This document shows positions 55,200-64,000 of a stretch of DNA of 64,000 nt, piece by piece. Position 1 is the first letter of the stretch, and each line of letters opens with the position of its first letter. The notes beneath the pieces are model-generated. The model saw only the letters and a list, made by a program, of their open reading frames with translations. It had not been told where the DNA came from and ran no database searches. This DNA comes from Sternotherus odoratus (Eukaryota > Chordata > Testudines > Kinosternidae), in contig JAVMKO010000020.1 in NCBI GenBank assembly GCA_032164245.1, positions 8,459,206-8,523,205 on the forward strand, in the 5' to 3' direction. The position numbers and the translations under genes are program-made.

Positions 55200-55411
55200 G
55201 AGCCTGTGTGGGAGTCCGCTGTGGCTGCTGGGAAAGGGGGTGCAAAGTCCATCAGGTGCAAACTGAGCACAAGGAGCACTATGAACTGGAGGTAGCGACC
55301 CCAATGATGAACTGGAAGGGAACACATTTAAGTTTACACGGCCGCGTCTGGCAGCGTTCTGCTCCCTGGAGACTGGATTTCCCCAGCCCCGCCGAGTGCA
55401 TCACAAGTTCC
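55200..55411 (+). CDS. Speculative internal exon
   Basis: A pyrimidine-rich acceptor (CCTTTCTTGTTTTCAG, ending 55199) and a consensus donor GTAAGTG (from 55412) bracket 212 bp. One frame stays open across it: two bases of a split codon plus 70 codons, reading ACVGVRCGCWERGCK near its start and PSPAECITSS at its end. The interior has several CpG and no recognised repeat. I do not recognise the peptide, and no partner exon was found in the window. It could be chance. Confidence 0.2.
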
Positions 55412-56508
55412 GTAAGTGTGTTGCCAACGTTGCAACTTTCACATCCTGCACATTTGATAAGTCATGAATTTGTAACTAGACATATGGGTGGGGAATCTTC
55501 ACCTTGTCTTTAAAGTCGTGCTTTTGAGAACCTTTTTTCTGCCTCGTGCGTTAAGGAGAAAAGAGCTGTAAGATGTCTGGCTGGTGTTCAGGCTCGATTC
55601 ACTACCTGTGGAAACCGGGCCGCGGTTTCTGAGCAGTGGAGGAAAAGGCCCAGGTGTGTGTCAATCTACATGCAACCTTCATTTAGTCTGGAGCTACAGG
55701 TTCAGCCTGAAAGTGGGTGTGATCAGAAAGGGGGGGCGCCGGGCTACAAAGGAGGGCAAATGAAATGAGCTAAATCATTTTAGCTTGGGCAGCTAGGGTT
55801 CGGGAAAGTAAGAAAAGTCAACGGGTTGTAAATATCAAGAAGGTAGAGGGAGTGCTTACAGGGGTGGAGTGGGATTCAATTTGGGGTAATGGGACCAATA
55901 TTAAGAATGTCACTTTAAGAGGACAGTCACCAAAGGTGCGTGGCGTGTTTGTTTTGCTTTTTCTTTAGCAGGGAGATCTGTTGTGTTAGAGAATAGTGCC
56001 CCACAGGGAGGGACAGAAGTCCCGCTGTCTGAGACATTTAAAACAGGAGTGTACAAAAAAGTGGCAAATTGACTATGTGAGTTCTTCATGGGTGCCTCTC
56101 ACTGCGATATATGACTCCCTTCCAAAAGAGAAAAGCACAAATCCTCTCTCTCTTTCCTAATCTTGCTGACACGAAATTAACCTAAAGGGATTGATTTTCT
56201 ATATTTATAAATGTGAGGAGGCTGATGTGTGTGAGAGGACTATCTGGGGAAATCTAAGCGAAGAGACGAGTTTCACGTTTTGTTCTGAATGTGTCAAGGG
56301 CTGGTACTGTTCCCATTTCATCTGGCAGAGAGTTCTTTAGGCTCAGCTCCAGCCAGAGACGGTAGGAACCTGTTTGCATGTGCGCGGGCAAATGGACTTG
56401 GCTGCCTAATGCAGAGGGTGTGATGCGCTCAAACTAGGAGTCACAATAACCTTGTGTCTGTCTGGGTCCTAGTTGGGTGGTAGGCATGGTCTCGATTATG
56501 GAAAATTG
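55412..56508. other. Unannotated stretch
   Basis: No repeat or gene is recognised. Confidence 0.4.
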
Positions 56509-56702
56509 TGTACAATTGTGGTCACCTTTCAGAGCGCCACCACCAAGCATGCATCACATTTCAGGTTGGCCCAGAATCCCCAGTAGCAGTTTCATCTCAT
56601 AATCCACCTTGAGTGAGAAACTCTAACCTCCTGAGTAGCTTGTGAGTAACTCTGCACACAAGTAAAGTTACTCATGAGTGAACGTTTGCGAGATGGGAGC
56701 CT
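56509..56702 (+). repeat. 194-bp perfect direct duplication, copy 2
   Basis: It is identical to 52560-52753, in the same orientation, 3,949 bp downstream. Its left flank reads GGAAAATTG and its right flank GTTGTTAATTC, neither matching copy 1. Confidence 0.97.
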
Positions 56703-57724
56703 GTTGTTAATTCTTTCTGTCTTTAGCACATCAACAGTTGCATTATCTTTGAATCTAAAGGGTGACAGTCTGAACTAGCGGATTTGTCTACCTGAATTCA
56801 AACCTCTGGAGAACAGTTCTAGTCATGGAGGGCACAAAGCATGAATCAACACCTTCAAAAATGTGCCCTTCCAACTGAGATAGCGATGGAACAGTCCTTA
56901 AGAAATGGCTGTTGCCGGTGAACTCTGCGAATAAAGCAATTTCTTATACGGTAGTGGCACTGTTCTCCTCAAAGAAGCAAACTCTTATCTGGATGGACAT
57001 TGAGAGGACATTTCATTTCTGCGGTGGCCTCTAGTGGAGTCTCTAGTTTCGCTGCAAATCTTGCCAAGCAAGAATTTACTTTGAAACCTGCCCCTCAGAT
57101 GGAAGGAGGGGACAATACATCTCTAGCAGAGCCGGTTAGAAATCTTCCTTCAAACTCTTCTTCCCCCACTCCCTCTCCCCACCTCAGGGTTAACAAAATA
57201 GAAACTCTCACAAAAACACCCATTTACAAATATTTTTTTCATTGAAAATAATCAAATATTGATTTGGGAGGGAAATGTTTCGTTTCAGAATGAAGCGATT
57301 CAAACACTTGTTACAAACCTTTTACAAACCGTCAAATATCCAGTGACATTCTGCCAAGCACGTGTCAACCCCAGTCTTTGTATTCATCGTCCTTTCCCTT
57401 GGCTCCCCTCTATCCGAGGAAGCCATTTTAAAAGGTCAGTTTTAACATACAGATCTCTTAACTTGGTTGGGGATCATCCTAGCGACTGGCCGCTCAAGTG
57501 CATTGATCCTGTCCTATTGACTGATATGGGACAGGATCAACTGCAGAATGCTTAAAACAAAGTCAGTGAATCTGATAGGCTTTTAAAATCACTCTTTTGG
57601 ACAAATACTGCCCAGGGACCCCTATTAAACTCGGGGGGTACCCTGGGATGGAAGTCAGAGCCAAACGCGGCCTATTGTCTTCTAGGGGCTTTATTGATAA
57701 TTGTACTTTCTACTGTTGATGTGT
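56703..57724. other. Unannotated stretch
   Basis: It contains a perfect 12-bp-stem hairpin at 57503-57540. Frames at 57000-57555 have no domain. Confidence 0.4.
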
Positions 57725-57945
57725 TTTAGCCAAGGATATCAAAGTGCCTTGAAATCATTAATGAACTGCAGCTTTATAAAATCTGTGGGGCGGGTATGTT
57801 TTGTTGCATTGGATCAATTTACCCATCTGTAAGTGTCTAAGCACCGGCTTCCAAGTTAATGGCAGAATCAGGAATAGAATCCAGGAGTTCTGACTCATAG
57901 TTCCCCTTCCTCGTTCTAAACACTAGATCACACCTGGGGTGGAGG
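57725..57945 (-). repeat. MIR-like SINE, antisense
   Basis: AAAGTGCCTTGAAATCATTA, GCAGAATCAGGAATAGAATC, CAGGAGTTCTGACTCATAGT and CTAAACACTAGATCACACCT follow the reversed MIR order. The centre is degraded. Confidence 0.6.
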
Positions 57946-58747
57946 CAGACAGATCATCAGCTGGTGTACAATTGACCTAGCTCAATTCACTATGTCATCT
58001 TATACTAGCAGCAGCTCTGGCTCTTGGCATCCTGATTGAAGTCGGTGGAGGTAAATATTCATATTCGCCATCTGTATTTTGGGATTAATTAGCTATTCTA
58101 GGCTCCTATAAAGAATACTGTCAACTATTTAATGGCTCATTGAGTTTAGAAGCATTTCTAGTTTCTCTTCCGCAATTTCAACAGACGAGTTCTTGTGATT
58201 TGTGACTCCAAATAATAGCTAGCGATCTGTGAGCAGACCTCACCTACCGTGATGTATGTTACACCCTTTGGCAAACAGGTTTCGATGGGCAGAGATCCTA
58301 TTTGGTGGCATGGGCTGTCCAAATAATAGAAGACTGGGTACTTGCAAGAGACAGTTTTACGTAGTCTCCTGCAGCAATACCTCCTCGCTAAACACCATTC
58401 ATGGATGGTCTTCAGCAACCTTAGACAATGAGGAGGGATGTTTTGAATGATCCGTGCATTTAATGAGTTGCGCGTGCATGAAATGCAGCCCACGCTTGGA
58501 GGCCAGAATTCTCAGAATTGCTCATCTCCCATTTAAATACCTAAGATAAGTGGCCTCTTTTCCAAGCAGCTCATCATGTTGAGCACTGAGCAGTTTTGAA
58601 AATCTGGCCCTCACGTAGGTCACAGTGAGTAGTCTCTTGGTGGAGAAGATTCTGCATAATCTCCATTGCAGTTTGTTGCTCTTTCATTTGGACATAACTT
58701 TCCCCATCAGGTCTCAGCCCAACTGGCTCCATTCAAACCGATTTCCC
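57946..58747. other. Unannotated stretch
   Basis: A 111-codon minus-strand frame (58158-58493) has no domain. No repeat is recognised. Confidence 0.4.
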
Positions 58748-58755
58748 CTCCTCCC

Positions 58756-59034
58756 CAATGGTGGATTTACCTATAAGCAATAAAAGCACGTGCTTAGGGC
58801 CCCAAGAGAAAAGGGGCCCCGAGCAACAACAAAAAATGGTTACAAAATTACAAGTTTGCACGGCCTTAAATTTAAAAAAGTCTCAATTAACATCCTGGGT
58901 CCCCAAAAAATCCCCCAATGTTGCGTCGATTTCACTTTACGAGTAAAAGCTGGGTTGTGAATGGGGGTGAGAGTTGAAAGGGGGGCCCATTGCTTGGCTG
59001 TGCTTAGGGCCCTGGGAGCAATTAATCCACCCCT
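58756..59034. mobile_element. hAT-type MITE with 8-bp TSD
   Basis: This 279-bp element has inverted ends CAATGGTGGATTTA and (reversed) CAGGGGTGGATTAA. Both continue into GTGCTTAGGGCCC/GGGCCCTAAGCAC. Flanks are CTCCTCCC (58748-58755) and CACCTCCC (59035-59042), matching at 7 of 8. Confidence 0.85.
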
Positions 59035-59042
59035 GCACCTCC

Positions 59043-59689
59043 CCATTCATTCTTATCCCTGTTATGCTTCCTAGAGATGGGCTACATCATACAGAGAAGT
59101 TGTTGAGGCAATAGCTCCATTCCAGTTCTTCTTCCATGGGCATTGCTGTCCTGCTCTGTACCTGGCTGAGCAATGGAATGGAAGGTTCCCATGTATTTGG
59201 GTGGCACCAGTCCCATCTGAAGAATTCTAACGTCTTTTAACACAAGCCAACTTTCACTCCTTAGCTCAAGCTTAACGGTATATCAAAATGCGTAGGAAAT
59301 GGACTGATCTTGGCAAATCCTCATACATCCAGTATTTATGGGATGGTAGCCATTTCTGGTTGATAGCAAACAGGAATGGATGCAAACCAGTGGCAAAAAA
59401 AATTCAGATCCCATTATAAATCCTGGGTTATCTGGTCCCCTTACCTGGCAGAGAAAAGCGAGGCCTCTTATTTGTTGCATTGCATAGATAACCACATCCC
59501 CTCTTGGTATTCACTTCTTTAGCAATAACAAAACATAGGAAGAGATGGGCAGGAACGATATTAGACGAACCGCGATCGATGAATTGAAAGTGTGAGAGTC
59601 AGCAGCTAGACAATGTTATCAGAGGACAGAAGAGGCTGGGACTCAGGTGTCTGTTGTGTCTTCAACATTATGAATGAGACCGAATAAGG
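59043..59689. other. Unannotated stretch
   Basis: No gene or repeat is recognised. Confidence 0.4.
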
Positions 59690-60125
59690 GCTGTTGAAAA
59701 GAATTTAAACTAATATCCTCTTAGATGATTCCCATAATATTTCACTGTGTCCCTCTCATCTTCGTGCATTGTGTAAATTGCAACGACATCCGTCCGAAGT
59801 AAACATTTTCTTTTGAGCTGCAAGATTTCATCTAAGTAAGATAGGTGTGCAGCACTAAATAATTCAACGTCACCGGTGCCTGTGATGTGTGTTAACAGCA
59901 TTCAAATGAGACTTTACAGAAGACAGACTCAATCAAAAAAACAATCTCCCAGAGTAGTTTTTTGGCAATAGGTCTGCGAAACCTTTGACAACCCACTTTG
60001 ACGCTAAATATTGAAGCCAATTTGCAAATTCCTAAGTGAAGTATGGCATGCGTGGGCTTGTGGCCTACAGCAACACATCCCAGCTTGAAGTCACTTTCCA
60101 TCATACATAATTTGCACCCGCTGCC
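59690..60125. promoter_or_regulatory. Candidate conserved non-coding element
   Basis: This unique, low-repeat AT-rich sequence contains GTTAACAGCATTCAAATGAG, CGCTAAATATTGAAGCC and CATACATAATTTGCACC. Frames on the minus strand have no domain. The call is by composition only. Confidence 0.2.
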
Positions 60126-60540
60126 TTTGAGATAATAAACAAGGGCTTGTGGGCAAAACTGATGGAAACGTGAATGTTGAGCTTCCCATTTGGTTGCGGG
60201 AAATGTTTAGCCATTGAGGTTTCTAAGGAGGGACAGCTCTGTTCTGGATTTTATATGAAAGGCCGAGAGAGGCTCTTGAATTGCTATCTAAACCTTCTTT
60301 GTCTCACCCTCTCTAACATCTCCTCTAGCTGCTGCAACTTGTCACAGACTAAGCCCTGGTTCTGCACTGAACTCCACGTGGCCCTATCCTCATGCCTCGT
60401 GGAAATTGCAGGATCAAGGTCTTAGACTGCAAGTTCTTCTAAATTGAGATCTATATTGGTTTGACTGTGTCTTTCTACTGTGCTAATGCCATAGCCCCCT
60501 GATGCTTAACTGGTGTCCCTAAATGATGAGGAAGAAAGAT
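60126..60540. other. Unannotated stretch
   Basis: A weak L2/MIR-like tail may lie at 60420-60520 (GTGTCTTTCTACTGTGC). No gene is supported. Confidence 0.35.
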
Positions 60541-61365
60541 CCAGATCCACAAAGGGACTTAAGCATTGCAACACTGGGCATTGTGGTGGCTAGAAAATCA
60601 CGGGAATACCACTGTGATCCACAAAACCCAAGTTTGGTGCCCAGGCTCCCTATACAATGAATGGGGAGAAAAGTGCCTTAGAATGAGATCCACGGAAGCC
60701 AGCATCTTGGTGGGGAACTGCCTAAGCTAGCCGATTCCACACGAAACAGCTGGAAGAGGTGGCGGTGGTGCCCACCTTATGCCTTAGTTCAGTGGTTAGA
60801 GCACTTGCCTGGGATGCAGGGCTCCCTGGGTCCAGTCTCCCTGCTCCATTCGCTCTTTCATTATTTATCCACAGTGGAACAGCTTCAGTAGGAAAGGGAT
60901 GAGATCCCATGTGAGAATATCCCATAGCTCAGTGGCTAGGGCACGCTTTTGACAGGTAGAATTTAAATAGGAGTCTTCCTCCTACTCCTCCTGGCAGAGT
61001 GGAGAGCTGAGCCTTCCACGTTCCAGGTGAGTGCTCTGGCTGATGGCGGGCACCACAACATCTTCCTCCTCCAGCCAGATTTTGAATGGGACCGATCCAG
61101 TGAGTGGCCTCTGGGCCCCTCTGGTAGAGGAATGCCTGTCTTTCCTCATCTGTGCCTTTCTCTGGGACTTAGGCAGGCTCCGGACACCTAGAGGGAGGCA
61201 GCAGTATGCATCCCTAGAGGTAGAACCTTAGGTACCTAGGTAACTTGTACCCAGTAAACACAGGGGCCAAGCGAGTATAGGTGTCTTCAGGCTTGATGGA
61301 TCGCAACCTGCGAATTAAGTTCCCAAGTCTGGGGCTTAGGCAGCTAAATCCCTTTGTGGATCTGG
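60541..61365. mobile_element. Large foldback DNA element with tRNA-like arms (copy 3, complete)
   Basis: The ends CCAGATCCACAAAGGGACTT and (reversed) CCAGATCCACAAAGGGATTT match at 19 of 20 bases, over about 825 bp. Internally there are tRNA-like units: TAGTTCAGTGG at 60785-60795 and TAGCTCAGTGG at 60925-60935 (box-A-like). A reverse-complement unit lies near 61016-61050 (GTTCCAGGTGAGTGCTCTGG). No TSD was resolved and there is no transposase. The superfamily is unknown. Confidence 0.7.
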
Positions 61366-63234
61366 CCCCAACCTCCTAAAAAGCTGGAGATACAATTGCA
61401 ACTCTAATTTTAGATTCAACTCCCATCAAAAGTAAATGTTCTGCTTGTGTTCCTTACTTCTGCAGTCCAAGAAATGTCCTAGGCAACACACCCTACAGGT
61501 TTTTTATGCTCCAGATATGTCCAGTTTCTTCCATCGGTGCTTATCACTGCAGGACATGGGGACCTCCCATATGTAAGAACAATGGTATCTCTTTCTGTCT
61601 AATCCCTTCCAAGTACAGGCAGATTTAGGGTTATTTTCACCTTCCTACTCGGCCACTTAATGTGGCAAAAATAGTTCCCCAGCTGGGTATAAATCTGCAT
61701 AGCTACATCGACGTCATTGGGGTGATGCCGAAGGACAACAACGGCATATCCACCAGAGGGAACTTGAGGGCAATGTAGACGAATCCCACCGAGATGTCAT
61801 AAGGCTCTGGTGAAGAGTCACAGGGTCGTTTCTAGCCCTGGGTCTTCCTCACCTGGGTAACTTTCACCCCCTTTGCAGAGGTCTAGTACAAAGACCATTA
61901 CATCGCGTCGCCCTCGAAACATGACTTAAGTGGGACTAGGGTAACCCATGGGCCTTTTGTTAGCTTGCTGCAGTGAGATGAATTTTATCCACTGAGCATA
62001 GGGTGTTACCTACACCACTACGACTTCCAACTGGCCAGGTTTGGCTATTTTTTTTAGCCTGCCATTGTAGGCTTTGATTTCTTCCCCCATCCCTCCCTGC
62101 CCACCCTTTCAACGTGTTGGTCTCAGTCACAAATTGCACGTACAGGTCTGGGTGTTTGCGTTGGGGTGTTTAAATTGGACGCGGGGTTTTGGTTTGGGGC
62201 CTGGTCTCTAGTTCTTAGTGTGCATTCAATTGAGCAGGGCCCCTAAATATTAACCACCATTATTAGGTAATCACTGCTCTCATACATCACAAATGCATTC
62301 ATTTCCTTCCCCTTGCCCCAGGTGTGCAGTTTGTCTCTAATAATATAGAAATCATGAGTTTTTAAAGCACAGTCATTTTTTTCTGGTTGAATTCAATGGA
62401 CATTGCAATGCTCAGAGAGGAAAATACAATCCATCTTCTGTGAAATGAACTCAGTCATCCTGCAGTTTATTGAGCGAAAGGGAATACAAAACAAATCCAC
62501 AAATGTCAAAAGCAGTCTACAAGGGATCATTCTATTTCTCTTTCCATTAGTTTCTTTGATTAAAATGATTTATTTAACCAATTTCTCTTGATTTAATGCA
62601 GTAAAATGTAATTCACTCTAATATCTCTCCCTACCAAATGCATACATGGTTACATTTGCTTGGATGGGTTGTGGGGGGCGGGGGAATATTTGCTTCTTAA
62701 TTCTCATGCACTTAATCTCTCACCTGTAACTTTTTTTTTTTTTTTGCAATATGATATATGCTGACGGTAAATTTCCGGCCACACTGACGTCAATGACAAA
62801 ATTCCAATTTATTTCGGTGGGGCTGGGATCTTCCTAGAAGTGATCAGATGATTTGTTGCAAATAAAACAGTCAGCGTCTTAGCAATTTTTGTTCTGTCCA
62901 GGAACTTATCCTGGCTTCTGTGAATGCATTTGTTGTTTGCATGTATTTGCCTATTTAATTTATGAACAAATTTCATCCTCTAGGTTGTTCTCACCCGGCT
63001 CTCTTTGGGTCATAGTCTATAGCTTTTACACGTATGGACTTGTTTCACTTACAACAAATTTTCTCACACTTATTTATGGTAGGTAGCTATTTATCCTTCA
63101 TGTTGTCCCACTGAAGCCTTGAGATTCACATGGAATAAGGGTAGCAGAATCTGAATCTTTGACTACTTGTGGTATGTGATTGGTCATCTAAGTGACATGG
63201 TAACTAGATAACTACTCAGATTCCACCATAATGA
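61366..63234. other. Unannotated stretch
   Basis: A possible MITE remnant lies at about 61680-61800 (GCATAGCTACATCGACGTCA, CAATGTAGACGAATCCC). A 15-T run lies at 62731-62745. A TGACGTCAATGAC module piece is near 62785. No gene is supported. Confidence 0.4.
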
Positions 63235-63465
63235 GGGCAGTAGCAATATTTAAGCACTCCACAAATGCTTGAATGTCTTGTCCGCAAACCCTTGTGAGGT
63301 TTAAAAAAAAAGTGTTATTTTCCCCATTTGACATATGGGGAACCGAGGCACAAAAAAGATTAATGACTTGCTGAGGTCATGCGGGGTAGTCTGTGATTCA
63401 GCCAGAATTACAATCCAGATCTCCCGAGTCCCAGTCTAATGCTTTAACCACAAATCCCCGAAAGC
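63235..63465 (-). repeat. MIR-like SINE, antisense
   Basis: AAACCCTTGTGAGGTTTAAA, TTTTCCCCATTTGACATATG, GGGAACCGAGGCACAAAA, AGATCTCCCGAGTCCCAGTC and AATGCTTTAACCAC follow the reversed MIR order to the head. Confidence 0.7.
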
Positions 63466-64000
63466 TAAAGAAATAGTTGAGATCTTTCTCTGTGCTGTCG
63501 CTGTATTTTCAAACTAAAATAGCTAAGTGGACGTGTTAATGGAATTGGAATCTCCAGTGAAAATAAAGATCATAGGGTAGCTATTTTTTGTTGGAAGTAG
63601 TAGATGATTATCAGGGGACACACTTTGTTTCCACTAACGTGATGCTATAAAAGCAAATTTAATCTCATATGATTTTTTTCTTCAAAGCTAGGCTCCAAAG
63701 TTGAAAAGGAGCAGTAATGAAGGAGATGCTCACCAGACGTTGTTAGTTTAAATCGATATTATATTTGAAAGAGACTGATTCAATGAGAAGTCATTTGACT
63801 GATGAGCTGCCTTCGATATTTTTTTGGTATGAATTGAGAGCCAGAACTGGAATAAACTCATGTAAGTCAACCGAGCTGGACTGATTTATACCAGCTGAGA
63901 TCTGGCCTTTAGTGCTTATGAGTGGAGCCAGATGAAACAACCCTAGGCTCTGAAGTTGGATCTTTTTTCTTAACAACTAGTACAGACTGGAGCAATTCTT
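63466..64000. other. Unannotated stretch
   Basis: The part at 63835-63910 (GATTTATACCAGCTGAGATC then TGGCCT) is the recurrent dispersed module. No gene is supported. Confidence 0.4.

Overview
The window looks like vertebrate non-coding DNA, most likely from a turtle or a close non-avian reptile. Repeat types carry that inference: many CR1 LINE copies (mostly 5'-truncated and ending in the ATTCTATG-type tail), tRNA-derived MIR/CORE-like SINEs, Penelope-like elements with a GIY-YIG endonuclease frame, abundant short hAT-type elements with 8-bp target-site duplications (TSDs), and Tigger-type elements flanked by TA. Family names rest on recognition by eye; no database was searched.

I find no convincing host protein-coding gene. 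The longest open frames are under 175 codons, and those I can identify lie inside transposons. The coding-like material is: CR1 ORF2 remnants (9707-10021 on +; 36759-38000 on -; 39952-40275 on -), a 159-codon Penelope frame (16609-17088 on -), one unexplained 159-codon frame (36029-36508 on -), and one speculative 212-bp exon (55200-55411 on +). The window is therefore best read as a gene desert or a very large intron.

Layout. 0-4 kb: a hAT MITE with perfect TSD, old CR1, and a hAT element with two nested insertions. 4-9 kb: unique sequence with two enhancer-like AT-rich islands, SINEs, a tRNA-like foldback element and CR1. 9-12 kb: a CR1 whose tail was entered by a Tigger MITE, tandem SINEs and a hAT. 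12-16 kb: mostly unique. 16-17 kb: the Penelope element. 18-24 kb: CR1, long-TIR MITEs and two LTR-like segments. 24-33 kb: unique sequence with scattered SINEs, a short Penelope copy and MITEs. 33-41 kb: a CR1 cluster. 41-46 kb: Penelope copies, a GC-rich Tigger foldback element and a solo LTR entered by Penelope. 46-64 kb: mostly unique, with a perfect 194-bp duplication, another Penelope copy, a hAT MITE and a large foldback element.

Most unusual observations: the identical 194-bp copies about 3.9 kb apart (52560-52753 and 56509-56702), a three-copy foldback family built around tRNA-like promoter boxes, Penelope copies bounded by 11-14-bp direct repeats, and a Tigger element whose end has been inverted-duplicated.
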